A DNA stretch of 64,000 bases from Liopterus haemorrhoidalis (GCA_963971575.1 OZ020616.1:56093201-56157200), one strand, 5' to 3'; shown: positions 31,395-43,192, numbered from the stretch's first letter. Program-made: numbers and translations. The notes: generated from the sequence alone by a model not told the origin.

Positions 31395-31665
31395 TACTTT
31401 TAAACTGAAAATTCTGACGTATCTGCCGCTAGTTGATGTTTAGCTTATTAGTATTCGACGTACGTTTATTATCTCACTCTCATGAGTGCATTCATGTAAT
31501 TTCTTGCTATTATTGTCATAAAGTTTCTTGTTTATATCATTTTATATTTTGATCAACAGTTTAAAAAATTAACGAAAATGAAAAATAATAGGAGTCATTG
31601 ACATCATTAGCGAACTTATTAATCTAAGACACTCCTGTAGCCAACTATTTTACTAAAGGTCGGCT
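31395..31665 (-). repeat. Interspersed repeat, copy 2, inverted relative to 25,680
   Basis: On the minus strand: CTACAGGAGTGTCTTAGATT, GATCAAAATATAAAATGATA, GAGAGTGAGATAATAAAC, colinear with copy 1. The pair encloses exons 2 and 3 of cuticular gene 2. Confidence 0.65.
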
Positions 31666-31711
31666 TTTGAAACTATTTAATATTTAAAAATTAATAACTT
31701 TCATATGGAAT

Positions 31712-31712
31712 A

Positions 31713-31801
<89 letters not shown>
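31712..31801. repeat. (TA)n microsatellite
   Basis: About 45 uninterrupted TA units. Confidence 0.97.
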
Positions 31802-31804
<3 letters not shown>

Positions 31805-31881
31805 CTTTATGATATTTTCTGATTACTATTCTTTGAGGTATACATACAAAATTTCATTAATCTAATACCATTCTACAAATC

Positions 31882-32061
31882 CAGTGACAGACAGGCCTGC
31901 CGGGACACGATTGTGGCAATTTCCTGGTAGGCCAGTCCCAATACGATCCTTGGTTCAATGGGGCCGACCCTTGATCCAATGAGGCCTTGAACGGCTCTTG
32001 ATCCTGTGGGGCCCATTTATTCCTATTTTACAAGGCCGAAAAATTTAGCAGTCCGCCACTG
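31882..32061. mobile_element. hAT miniature element with exact 8 bp duplication
   Basis: Left CAGTGACAGACAGG, right (inverted) CAGTGGCGGACTGC. TACAAATC at 31,874-31,881 and 32,062-32,069. GC-rich interior with TTGATCC repeated. Confidence 0.88.
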
Positions 32062-32069
32062 TACAAATC

Positions 32070-32883
32070 TATTCAATTAATATCGTCCGTCCATCTCAGT
32101 AGGTTGGAGTACCTTAACATTTCTACTAGAATTTCTTGGTATCCATTCGAGAATTTTTCTGGACCACCTGCCAATCAAGCACAAAACTTATCCTAATCAA
32201 TTCCACTTCAGATTTTTTTAATTTTAGATAAATTTTAACAAAATAAAAAATTTCAAATATTAATTTATTTCTGGTTCTATTCCGGTCGGTCTAAATATTG
32301 TTAAATCTGCCAATTAATTAAACAGTTTCTTGTTTTGTATGTTAATAGTTCATCATTTGAATATTTTTTTAGTATATAAAAAAGCGGTTTAAAAAATCGA
32401 TTTTTGTATTAGTCAGTGAAAAAGATATTTAAATTAGTACATTTACTTTATAGTTTTTCAATCGGCCTTGTATTAGCAAGGTTACAATGTGTTAGTTACC
32501 GTTTAACTTATTAGTAATAACGTTTCTTAATATTGTTCAATTCTTAGACTTATGGTTGGTTCACAGTTTCAACGGAAGAATTCCAAAATAAGACTACTTA
32601 ATACTAAATGAGGAATTATGCCCAACAAATTAACAATTATGAATTATTAATATACGAACCCCGTCTCAGTGAAGTTGTTCCAACTATTTAAATCATGAAA
32701 ATTGTGAATTTATGTTAAAATAAAGGAAATATAATTTAAGATAAATGGTTTTTATTATAACAGTACTTTATTAAAAGTATTTCACTAAAATATTTTCCGG
32801 TATTTTCAATTATAAGAATGGGATCAACTGCTTGTATGCATGCAATTGCGTTATATTCAACTAAATAGTTTTTGTGATGTTAA
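32070..32883. other. AT-rich DNA, nothing recognised
   Basis: No coding or repeat structure seen. The final TAA is the duplication of the next element. Confidence 0.4.
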
Positions 32884-34138
32884 GGGCCGGTCTTTCCACC
32901 TTCAGATAAAGTGGCTGGTAACGTTATCTGACGGATAAAAACAATACAGCGTCTTTCCACCTTCAGATAAAGTTATTCCTAAGAATAAACTATGCTATCT
33001 GGCAGATAAGTTATTCGGTAGTCAAAGTAGCGAATAAGTAACAAATAAGTGCTGTCACTGTCAAAAACTTAGAAATTAAATGATTTCTTGGAACAATAAA
33101 TTGCAAAATGGCTTGAAAAAATATAATTTGTTTAGATTTTATTATTTGCAGAAATAATGCCTTAACTCCAAAATAACAGTGCACCAGTCCACAGTGAGAA
33201 AAACTATAAAAACAATTTCTCGTACAATATCCAGCTTATGTCTGATTTAATTTTTATACCTTGTACGGAAAATTATATACACAAATTTCAACGAGTATTT
33301 TACGAAATTGCCCGCTATCCACGAGTGGTTGCAGTCTGGGATGAAATGTTAGTGAAACTGCTTTCTTCTGTGAAAAAAAGGCTGAAGTAAACGGTGTCGA
33401 GAAGAATATTTTATATTAAACGTTAGCCGGGATCCACGCCTTACAATACAATGTTTAATAATTCTAATATTCGCTTCTAATTTGAGCAATAAGATTATAA
33501 TTGGTATAGTAGCAACTGCAGTATTACGCAACTTTAACGTTACAAGAGTGGATATGAAGAACCACCTACAAAAGATCAGTACTGTGTCGGTGACGTACCT
33601 GAAGAAACTAATTACTCAAAAAAAATGAAAATGAAAGAATACACCGTGATTTAATTTCTTATTTTCAAATTTATTATAACTTATTTTGTATTTACATCAA
33701 TCATAATAAAATTAAAAAATTAAATAAACGTAGAACAATTATTATTAAAATATACTATCTATTTTTCATTCCCCCAATTTTATTACATGCTTACGACATT
33801 AATAATTGCTAAAATCTTGTATAACGCATACATAAATTTAATTTTGTTAATGACAATAACCAAAAAAACGGCTCGACAGCTGTCAGTTTACCAATTTATT
33901 TATTTATTTCCATAGAGAAACAAAAAAAAAATCTTTCTCAACGCCTATTTCAGTTACACATTCAGTGTTACCAATCTGAGGATTCAATATGTCAGTCTCA
34001 TTATCCGTCAGATAACTATCTGACAGATAAATATGAATTGAAAGACGGGATGACATTTATCCAACAGATAAAGTATCAGATAACTTTATCTATCAGATAG
34101 TTACCCAGAAGTTTATCAGAAGGTGGAAAGACCGGCCC
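32884..34138. mobile_element. PIF/Harbinger-like non-autonomous element (1.26 kb)
   Basis: Ends GGGCCGGTCTTTCCACCTTC on both sides (exact over 20 bp when inverted). TAA at 32,881-32,883 and 34,139-34,141. Both subterminal regions are crowded with CAGATAA/TTATCTG motifs (at least four on the left, six on the right). No transposase motif found inside; frames such as 33,349-33,531 (minus) are unassigned. Confidence 0.88.
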
Positions 34139-34248
34139 TAAGTGTTTTTTTTTTTTTTTTTAGTCATGACGGGGTATTAATGCGCAAGGATTCGCGCCAA
34201 TGATTGATTGGAAAAAGCTTATGTCACCATCCCATGTTCCAGTTTCTA

Positions 34249-34617
34249 GAAAAAAGATAAATGCCAAGTACCCGTAAATATTAACGCTGCAAAGAGAATC
34301 CGAAGGCGTATCTTAGACCAATCACAAAAAATAAAAAAAAGCAAGGAGAAAAAACCAAAATCCTCTGATTCATCTGAAGTATCTGATGACATGGATGATA
34401 ATGACATCTGCGACGATGATGAAGTAGATGACATCGACCTAAGCAATGTTCTATCCGATGAAAAACCCGAAGAAAATGTTACATTCGGAATTTATAAGGA
34501 ACAAGGGAAAACTGAGCTATGGTATAGGTGTGTCGCATGCGGCTTATGGAACCATGCAGTATGTACCGGTGCAGACTAACCTAAGCAATACACATTTGCG
34601 ACTTTTGTAACTTGTAA
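34249..34617 (+). pseudogene. C-terminus of a pogo/Tigger-like transposase gene
   Basis: The frame reads VNINAAKRIRRRILDQSQKI, a basic Lys/Ser segment, a strongly acidic segment (MDDNDICDDDEVDDIDL) and then VTFGIYKEQGKTELWYRCVA, CGLWNHAVCTGAD. A stop at 34,577 is followed in another frame by ICDFCNL and a stop. C-x2-C, W-x2-H-x2-C and C-x2-C form the PHD-like zinc finger that ends many insect pogo-type (jerky-like) transposase proteins. The catalytic part is absent; one frameshift or nonsense change. AATAAA lies about 20 bp downstream. Confidence 0.7.
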
Positions 34618-34965
34618 TATTTAAAATATCTTTTGGTTTAATAAATATTTTTGCATTATTTTGTGTTTCAATCTACTGCGCATTATTCCCCGCCTTATGC
34701 GCACCGTTGCCCCATAGGGTGGGGGCACAATTCCCCATTAAGTACAAATGCACATTTGTACTTAATATTTTTTTGTGATTTAGGTAATAGCTACATTAAT
34801 TCTGATGGTACTCTTTGATAGCGAAATAATATGAGCTTCTATGGCCATTTATAAAGCTTCTGTAACATTCATAAAGTGGCGATCAGGTCAAATCTCGCTT
34901 AGGTGCGCGCCATTCCCCCACTTTCCTCTACTTTTAAAAAATCTCAAACTTAATGCGATACATGA
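34618..34965. other. Probable transposon end sequence, unassigned
   Basis: Contains GCGCATTATTCCCCGCCTTA and repeated CCCCAT/CCCCGC; may be the end of the pogo-like element whose coding end precedes it. No matching end identified. Confidence 0.4.
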
Positions 34966-35427
34966 GCTTACTGATCTTTACAGATCTCAGCGATATTGGG
35001 ACGAATAAATGATAAAGACACACGCATTTCTTCCTCTAAATTCCCTAGTCTCTCGCGTTTGTTTGTCTTTATATTAACCATAGTTGAAAGTCCTGCTTCG
35101 CAAAGATATGACGATGTTCAGGGCTTTTTTGCTTATATGTGGGTATTCATCTTTAACAGAGAACCAAAAATTTTCAAGACTGTTTTCATGGAACTGTAAT
35201 TTTAATCCACGATCTGAGGAAAGCGACGTTCTTCTACTTCTTTTAAAGTAAAACTCTTTTTTTTCATTGCACATAATTTGTCAGTCGATGTAAGAATGTT
35301 TTCATCCTTTCTTTGCATACTTACATTGACAGTATTAAAGTAATCAAAAATATCAGCCAAATACGCCAAATTATTATCATCAGGCCCGACATCCGTAACG
35401 ACGTCAGACTTTAGTTGTAGAATCCGC
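34966..35427 (-). pseudogene. hAT (ZBED-type) transposase, C-terminal part
   Basis: Minus strand: ILLKRILQLKSDVVTDVGPD (starting across the insertion at 35,432), NNLAYLADIFDYFNTVNVSM, DKLCAMKKKSFTLKEVEERR, then in another frame NSLENFWFSVKDEYPHISKK and finally YLCEAGLSTMVNIKTNKRER then LGNLEEEMRVSLSFIRPNIA. YLCE-x-G-x-S and the following K-x-x-x-R-x-R-L mark the hAT dimerisation domain of the ZBED/SCAND3-like group. Several frameshifts. The 5' end of the hAT copy may be near 36,391 (TTGGTTCTCAAAGCGTG). Confidence 0.75.
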
Positions 35428-35431
35428 TTAA

Positions 35432-36191
35432 GGCTGCGTATAACCCCCAGTGGTGACTAATTTCTTATACAAAACTAAAAATCTAAAATAAAATTAGTAT
35501 CAACCTATACATCAAATTTTGCACCAAATTTTGATCTATCTAATAAGATATTTTTATTTGTAGAAACATTTATTGTAAAAATATTATCGCTCAATAACTT
35601 AAAAATAGACATCACCGATATTGTTCTGTAATTTTTTAAATCTATTTGTAGGTTTCGAATAACTTTTATATTTATATAGTTTTGTGTAGAAATGTTCAAA
35701 TAATACGTCAACATTTTTTTCGACTTGATTCCTTATAGTTTAGAACCTTCGTCGAAAAATATTATACTTGATGATAATGGAATGCCACTTGGTACACGTA
35801 TTCTTTAAGAAGATTAAATCATTTTTCTTGTAACACTTATTTTGAAAACCTCGGCAGATTCAAGATGGCGGCAAAAATAGACTACCAAGTATAATAACTA
35901 TAAGTAGTTTTTACAATAGAGCAAAATAGCTATAAACATATTTGTAGAATGAAGCTTTAGCTACAATTTGCCGCAGCGTACGCAAATATGCGTCAATTGG
36001 TTTACAAGATGGCGTCTATAATGCAATTTGCTTATTTACAATTACATTACAGCTTTTTCTACAATTAAAAATATCCTATTAGATAGATAAAAATTCGCTG
36101 CAAATTTTGATATATAGATTGTTATTAATTTTATTTCCGATTATTAGTTTTGTATAAGAAACTATTGAGAACTATAGGGTTGTGCGCCGCC
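35432..36191. mobile_element. TTAA-inserting miniature element (760 bp) inside the hAT gene
   Basis: Left GGCTGCGTATAACCCC; right (inverted) GGCGGCGCACAACCC. Both ends continue into TTTCTTATACAAAACTAA. TTAA at 35,428-35,431 and 36,192-36,195. Removing the element plus one TTAA restores an open hAT frame across the junction (KILLKRILQLKS). TTAA targets are typical of piggyBac and Kolobok. Confidence 0.88.
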
Positions 36192-36195
36192 TTAA

Positions 36196-36960
36196 GCAGA
36201 ATTTTGATAACGGAAATAATATTTTATGTTTTCAAGAAGTAATTTTAAGCCGAAAGATATTTTTATTCATACCAATCCGAATGGTACATGTATATTTTAC
36301 ATTGAATTGATTTTTATTTGCAAACAATTTTTAATTGATTTTTTCACGGAACACCAGTGGTCTGCGGAACACGCTTTGAGAACCAAGGGCCTAACGCATT
36401 GGGCGAAAATTCGCACTCTGTAAAAAAGACCATCTCAAACACTAATTGTTTTCTGTCTCAAACATGACACAAATTCATTCACTTCATGAAACCTTGATTC
36501 AAGTAAATATTCAGTCAAATTTACAAACATGTTTCAATTTTTTTTTTTTTTCTTAAATCTTCATTACGGAAAATTTCTTACATTTGCTCGCTGTACTTAA
36601 CAATAACAATCACTTCCTGAACCTAACTCGGTTGCCTTGACTAAGAATGTTTATACATGTCTTTGTTCATGATTTCTTATTGCACTGTATTTTCACTTTC
36701 AATTATTTTGTTTTTATTTTGATTTCAAGTGTGGAGCCAATTAATTATTTCGGAAGTAATTTTGGCATTGAATATTTAATTGTAAAATTCTTATTCTAAG
36801 GTGCGGCTATTGCACTTGTTTAAAATATTTCAAAGAACTCAATCTGCAAGAAATTATGGATTACAGTTCGCCTAGTGTGGTGTGCAAACCCGCAATACTG
36901 TAACGCAAGACTGGTTGCATACTTCGCGCTGTTGAAAAAATTTAATAAAATAAATTTGAA
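36196..36960. other. hAT 5' region and AT-rich DNA
   Basis: About 36,196-36,400 appears to be the 5' part of the hAT copy (GTGTTCCGCAGACCAC on the minus strand). The remainder is unrecognised. Confidence 0.45.
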
Positions 36961-37372
36961 TATACAGTCTGTTCTAAACGGTTAAGCGGAACTAGATTTT
37001 GCAATCTAGTTACTTTCATCGTATAAATCGTGCCTTTCGGCCGTTTTGTTTAAGCTTTGTAAATCATACTTACAATAAACATTTTTTGGTTAAGGTTAAT
37101 ATCATTTTAAAATGTCATTTTCTTTATATTTTGATTTTTTGTGTCATTCTTAATACAAATTTCCCATTTATTTATTTTTTTGTCATTAAAATACGTAAAA
37201 AAAATATTTAATTTTGACATATGTCATTCGTTTCCATGGTTTCATTGTTGGAATTTTAAATTTTGACATCCCAACGTGAAAAATGAAATAACCCAAGCAA
37301 GGTCCCTTCTCGTGACAACCTAAAAGAACTAAATTCCCATTTAGTTCCGCTTAACCGTTTGGAACAGACTGT
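36961..37372. mobile_element. AGTTCCGC-family miniature element, long form (complete)
   Basis: Left ACAGTCTGTTCTAAACGGTT, AAGCGGAACTAGATTTTGC; right TTTAGTTCCGCTTAACCGTT, TGGAACAGACTGT. About 410 bp. The interior is shared with 3130-3503. Confidence 0.8.
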
Positions 37373-37555
37373 TACTTGTTTCTTTGATTTAGGTGGACTA
37401 GAACTTCAAATTTAGTAAGTTTTACCGATTGAGTAAGGGGTTTGATCATTTTGTTTTGGAAAAGCCTACTTCACACCATAAAAAGTAAGACCATGACAAC
37501 TTACAAAAATGAAAATTCCAGTTAGTTCCGCCTAAAAGTTTGGAATAGCCTGTAA
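37373..37555. mobile_element. AGTTCCGC-family miniature element, short form, directly adjacent
   Basis: Starts at the end of the previous copy (TACTTGTTTCTTTGATTTAG, GTGGACTAGAACTTC) and ends TTAGTTCCGCCTAAAAGTTT, GGAATAGCCTGTA. Confidence 0.75.
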
Positions 37556-37669
37556 TTCTCAAATTTATTTATTTTTATATATGTTTATTTTATATTATAA
37601 CAATTTTTATTAAAGAAATAATTTCTCTTCTCATTTTTATTGCATATAAGAACCCCTAAGAATATTTAC

Positions 37670-38734
37670 TAAAATATTTTTTTGTGGAAAGTCCTTTTTT
37701 TTGCCGCAGATGTCAAAATTTTAGACCATAACTCAAAAATGACCATATATTTGTGTTCTAAAACTAAAAATGTACAAGTATACCAATTTTCAAACAAAAT
37801 ACAATTTTTTTTATTCTCCTAAAATTTTGAAATTTTGGCCAAAAATTTTTTGACTCCGATTTTAGCCAAAATATTGTTTTATGCTAATTTCGGGGAGGGG
37901 ATTATGAAAAAAATATTTAAAAAATTTATGCTTTCCTAGTTTTTGAGTTAGAGCCAATTTGGATCAGTTTTTTGCCTATAATTCCAAAACTTTTGCCCAA
38001 ACTTCAAAATGGACTAAATTTTATAAATCTACGACCAAAAATACATATTTGTGCCAATTTTCAATAAAATCGGAGACAAAAATTTTTTGCTTGAAAATCA
38101 CGATTTTCGTAAGGGGTACCCCTTACGATTTTTTCGATTTTTGGCCATTTTCAATGGTTTTGGATTACTGCCCATACAAAACTTAATAATTGGTTTAATT
38201 AAGCCTAAATTTTTTCTTAGGCTAAACAATATATGAGAATTTTAAAAATTCAAACCGCAGATTTTTATCTCAAACCATATTTTAGCTAGGATTTATCAAA
38301 ATTTTCAAAAAAAATAATTTTTAAATGAAAAATGTTCAAAAAAATTTTTTGTTTCAAAATATGTTAACAAGTCAATTAGGACCTCAAGATTTCAAAAATT
38401 TCAACCGCAGGACTTTATCGCATTTCCTTTTTGAGATACGTTCATGCGAATATGAATATTTCTATAAATCACACCATATTAAAATTTAAATCACAATTTA
38501 AAATACGCAAAACGAATAAAGCCTCAATTTTTTTCTACACTAAATAAACTACGAGGAATCCAAAAATTCTAATTTCAGGTCGTTTTCTCTAACCGTTTTT
38601 GAGTTGTGATTTTTTTTAATTCACAATTTTCACAAATAATGTAAATTATGTCATTAAAAAAAAATGTCATAATATCAAAACGATTAAGGATTAAACGATT
38701 AAAGCCCCAATTTTTTTCCAGATTAAATAAACTA
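37670..38734. repeat. Diverged tandem repeat (CCGCAGG...AACCGTTTTTGAGTT type)
   Basis: Repeated phrases spaced roughly 180-250 bp apart: TTGCCGCAGATGTC, AAACCGCAGATTTTTATC, CAACCGCAGGACTTTATC, TTTCAGGTCGTTTTCTCTAA and CAACTGCAGGTCGCTATCTC (the last at 39,170, after an insertion). AACCGTTTTTGAG recurs. A perfect 20 bp palindrome, CGTAAGGGGTACCCCTTACG, is at 38,108-38,127. No coding signal. Confidence 0.6.
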
Positions 38735-39148
38735 TACTCTATCTCAGAAAGACTGATAGTAGTAAATCATTTTGTCAGGCAGTTACAGTGGTAACTGCCA
38801 GTGGGCGTGCACATTTTAAACACGTTTAAATTTGTTTTGTGTATTTCTATATTACTATTTATCATTATATTAAACGCACACCTGTGACCATATTTATCAT
38901 ATCATTAAACACACCCCTGTGACCATATTTTTCCTCAAAATTTTAGGGTAAATTTTTTATGATCTATTGTGTTTAACCCTAGTTCGTATTCCCATATAAT
39001 ATGTGCGGCACACTCGGTTGTTTTTAACAATATTTCGTTTCGAACTATTCATATTTTGTCGCTTTTATTTTGCCGCTTCTGTGTGAAAAAACAATAACTT
39101 TTTACAAATAATACATTTTATTACTATCAGTCTTTCTGAGATAGAGTA
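38735..39148. mobile_element. TA-inserting miniature element, copy 2 (TACTCTATCTCAGAAAGA)
   Basis: The ends are exact inverted copies through TACTCTATCTCAGAAAGACT. TA flanks both sides. The interior matches 17,201-17,592 in inverted orientation (ATGTGCGGCACACTCGG, GTGACCATA). It interrupts the tandem repeat. Confidence 0.88.
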
Positions 39149-40303
39149 TACGGACAATCCAAAAATTTCAACTGCAGGTCGCTATCTCTAACCGTTTTTA
39201 AGCTGTTTTTTTTTTTAATTCACAACTTTCACAAATAATGTAAATTATGCTTTGAAAAAATTGTCATAATCTTGTCCCCCACTCTCGTAACTCCCCAAAT
39301 TTTCATCTTAATGAAAAAAATGCATATAAATAATAGATATGTTCTTTATTCGACGAACAAAATGAAATTAATTGCACATTTTAGAATGTAATATATTACC
39401 ACAAAAAATCCATAAAAAGGTGTGCCTTTTTTGACAAATAAAACTGGTCTGTAAGTAACTTAAATATAATGAACTTGAGTGTGAGTTCAAGATCTCAATT
39501 TCAAGGTTTGACCGTCGAGTATACAATACAATTAATTACTAGAATGTCAATTTACCATAATTGTTTAAAAATAAAAAAATAAATTATAACTAGATACATA
39601 TCTATTACACTATATTTAAACAGATCCGGCGCTAGCTCTTTCGGCGCCTGAGGCAAGACCAGGAAACTGCTGTCTTGTATTTGAATGTGTACACTGCCCT
39701 TCGCAGCAATTAGGATAGATATACAAGGCGTATTAAAATAGAGAAAAAAAGATTTTTTTCGAAAACGTAATATGTGACAAAGTTGAGAAAAAAAATTTAT
39801 AGTCTACCCAAAGAATCGAATGGTAGCATTGAAGTTTTCCGAAACAAACCGGAAGTAAAGGATATGAAAGACAACTTTGATTTTTTAAAAAGAAATGTAT
39901 GTCCTGTTATGTATCCTTGGATAGAGCTTTTGAAATGAAACAACTTTTTCTTAAATATTTTTTTAATATCTTTTACGGTTTATAAAAAAATGTATTCTCT
40001 ATAACGACTTGAAAGTATTTTTATTTACAAGTGTTTTAAGTGTGTTCAATTTTGATAATCTTCCATTTGAATACTTTTGCATAATTACTCTTGAGCTTAC
40101 TGAAATTCGGAGCGTAATAAAAAAATTAATAATAATAATAAATATTTTCTTTCAAATCGTACCCAATTTTTAATTATTTTTATTTTTACTATCCTTCGAG
40201 CTAAAGATACCTCAAGAGTAAGGATGCGAAAGTGTTTAAATCAAAATGGAAGTCACTTGAACACTTGTAAATAAAAATACTTTAGTTTCCAGTCGTTATA
40301 GAA
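39149..40303. other. Tandem-repeat remainder, then AT-rich DNA
   Basis: To about 39,260 it continues the 37.7 kb repeat. CAGATCCGGCGCTAGCTC at about 39,620 resembles a hAT end without partner. Otherwise nothing recognised. Confidence 0.4.
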
Positions 40304-40429
40304 CAGAGTTTCCCAAACTTCTTGAGCCGAGGAGCACTTTTCACGAGAAGAATTCGTCGAGGAGCACTATCATTACTATATATATATAGCAACACTAGTA
40401 GATTGTGGAGCACATTTTGGGAAACTCTG
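40304..40429. mobile_element. hAT miniature element (126 bp)
   Basis: Ends CAGAGTTTCCCAAACTT and, inverted, CAGAGTTTCCCAAAATG. Flanks TTATAGAA and TTATAGAG match 7 of 8. Confidence 0.88.
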
Positions 40430-40549
40430 TTATAGAGAATACCATTTTTCGAAAACCGTTCAATGTTCAATTAAAAGGTGTTTATTTTCAAAAATTCTAT
40501 CTAGGGATACCCAACACAAAACACAGTGCGTGTTTCTCTTGTCGGCACC

Positions 40550-40905
40550 GTGTTGGGTAATGATCGCACTGATCATTAATTCTTGAACGTTATGTAATAC
40601 TTGACAGAAACATTTTGTTGTTAAACTTATTTCCAAGGACACGTACACACTGACATAGATTCCTTACTTTATACCAATTAATTATTAAATGAACTGTTTT
40701 TCTCTACACGCCAATAAGATAATAACCAATATGAAGTTTGCAACGCATTATCGTTAGTGCTCGGGTGAAATCGGGCAAGGATATAATCTGATTGGTTCTT
40801 TGGTAAGTTCCGACTTTCAGCTGTGAATTAGAATACAGTTGATATTTTTAAACTCATTGCTTACTGTTATGTAACGTTCAGGAATTAATGATCGCTCGGT
40901 AATAG
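40550..40905. mobile_element. Miniature element with GATCATTAATTC inverted ends
   Basis: GATCATTAATTCTTGAACGT near 40,571 and, inverted from the right, GATCATTAATTCCTGAACGT. Further outside, GGGTAATGATCGC and GGGCTATTACCGAGCGATC continue the symmetry. Exact ends and duplication not resolved. Confidence 0.6.
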
Positions 40906-41556
40906 CCCATTTAACAAATCAAAGTTGTCCTTGATATCTTGTACTTCCAGTTTATTCCAGAAATTTTCAATTATTCAGGTAGATTTTGGTTATCAAATTT
41001 TTTCCTCAACCAGTGCATGCATCGCGTTTTAAAAAAAAGTAACCATTTATTTTCCTAGAAAAGTCACGGGGAATTAAAATTACATAGTGGGTAAAAAATG
41101 CGGCCCGCGAGCCACTGTTTTAACTACACGTTGTAGAGAATAATGAAAATTCCAAAGCAGAGTTGTGGGGGGTAAACTCGCTACCGTCGTATCACTTAGT
41201 GGCGCCAGATCTATTTTTTGTACCCACGAAGTAGATGAACCCACAAATTTTTAAATACATTCTTTTCCCCTTAACCTTGGGTCCAGAACACTTTCACAAT
41301 ATGTAACTGTCAAATTTTAATATTTTTTATTAATAGCATACAAATTTTTTGCCCATAAAATATAAATAGTTGTTTGTTATATATTATATTAAATTCTAAA
41401 TGTCAATTTTTTAAACTTTTGTTATTATTAACGTCATAAACTAAAAACTGACACGGTACGGTAGAATTCCAAGCGACAATATTCAACCATAGTATACATT
41501 ATATACAGCAATTCTCAGCGGTCACCCAACTACTAATAAAATGGATTGTGCTTAAA
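40906..41556. other. Intergenic DNA, mostly unrecognised
   Basis: GCGGCCCGCGAGCCACTG near 41,100 resembles a hAT end. No other structure. Confidence 0.4.
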
Positions 41557-42695
41557 ATATCATTCACAGCTCATGTTTTAATAGACAACGCGTAATTCAT
41601 AGTGCATAATGTTAATGGATAATGTTAGTGGCTAAGCACAACACTTTAGTACCATTCATAGCTCATGTTTTAATAGATAAATCGATCTAGCTGCCATCTA
41701 CACGCAATAGAAATTACTAAACAATTTATAATAAAAATTATAAATATATGTATTGTTTTTTTATTAATGTACTTCTAAAAAGAACCAAAATAATATTTAT
41801 TAAGTTAATTATTAAATAAAATAACTATAATGTTTCTGAAGCTACTCACTCTAACCTAACTTTTTGATTTCACAAATAAAGTTAACTTTTGTTTCCACCC
41901 TGTTTCCCAGAAGTGTTGGTCTAAAAATCTGAAAAAAATCTCAATAATGTACATTGATGGGAACCAAAATAGTTCAAAAGGAATTTTTGTCAGATTAATT
42001 TTTTTATTGTTGAAAAAATAAATATTTTATTTTAAAAGTTCATGTAATATTTTAAGGAAAAGCTCTTAGTACATAGAATAACAAACGGTACATTATTTTC
42101 AAAATATTGTTCATTTTGACTTGATTACCGCAAAAAAAATAATGTTCCACACATATAGCTGCTTTAACTTGGGTACTAGATACCTGAAAAACACTAAAAT
42201 ATGTGAAAATTCACACTTCACATCAATTTCTTTATTAGATTCAACACATTTACTAATTAGTACATATAAACTGCAGCCACAAGTTTTTTTAGAATTTCCT
42301 GTATAATATATTCATCTATTTTGAAATGTATCACTGTATACCTGCGAAACCCTGAAATATGTAAAAATTCTCACTTCACATCTATTTTTTCAATATTAGT
42401 TTCAACATTTTTACTAATAATTATGTCACAAGCTGCATTCACAAGTCTTATTCGAATTTCAAGTATAATATATTCCTTCATTTTGACAGTTGTCAGTGTT
42501 TTAATGTTAATGTTAATGTTAAAAGTTTGAAGTATACATACTTTTGCGTTAAATATTTTCTTACGCTTATCCACTAAATTGGAGCTATGAATGCTTATAC
42601 GGATTTGTGTAGAACTAACATTGTTATGCGTTAACATTAACACTATGAATTACGTACTATCTATTAAAACATGAGCTGTGAATGATACTTAACTC
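41557..42695. mobile_element. Foldback element with ~80 bp inverted ends
   Basis: Left TATCATTCACAGCTCATGTT, TTAATAGACAACGCGTAATTC, ATAGTG; the right end, inverted, has TATCATTCACAGCTCATGTT, TTAATAGATAGTACGTAATTC, ATAGTG. A third partial copy of the end is at 41,651-41,683. Inside are minus-orientation fragments of the CAGA family (about 41,880-42,235 and 42,340-42,390). Confidence 0.7.
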
Positions 42696-42928
42696 TGAAG
42701 TTTGTGCGCTTTACCACTAAGCTCTAGACAGATTGTGGGGTCCTATTCATTAAGTGATATCACAGTTGGTGCATTTATTTAAATATTTCATTGTAGAGCA
42801 TAATACATACCTTGAGGTCCTTCCACATTGTAGTTTTAAGGCCCGCGAGCAGTTTCAAGACTCATAACACCTGAATTCGCTAGCTGGTTGCAATAATTAT
42901 TTTTATGATAACAATAAAAGGTTTGGGG
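42696..42928. other. Intergenic DNA
   Basis: Nothing firm; GGCCCGCGAGCAG near 42,840 may be a hAT end. Confidence 0.35.
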
Positions 42929-43052
42929 CAGAACCGTAACTAGCTTTTTCTGGGCCCTTTGCTCAAAAAGGTTATCCACAGTCTGACTTAACCTCCCATT
43001 GACGACTTCCCAGTGCCTGTGAACCTGTTCCATCTACCTAGTTACGGCACTG
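42929..43052. mobile_element. hAT miniature element (124 bp)
   Basis: Left CAGAACCGTAACTAG, right (inverted) CAGTGCCGTAACTAGG. Flanks GTTTGGGG and GTTTAGAG match 6 of 8. Confidence 0.8.
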
Positions 43053-43058
43053 GTTTAG

Positions 43059-43192
43059 AGCCGGTTTCTGAAAGCTTAGCCGGGTTTAATCTTTTGGTTA
43101 AACTCGGTTATAATATAACAAGTCCATAAGCAACCATAGCAACGGTTTTCCAACTATTTGATTATAGTTAACTAAGCTTTCAGAACCCAGCC
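43059..43192. mobile_element. Small element with TTA duplication (Harbinger-like)
   Basis: Left GAGCCGGTTTCTGAAAGCTT, right (inverted) GGGCTGGGTTCTGAAAGCTT. Flanked by TTA on both sides. Confidence 0.65.
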
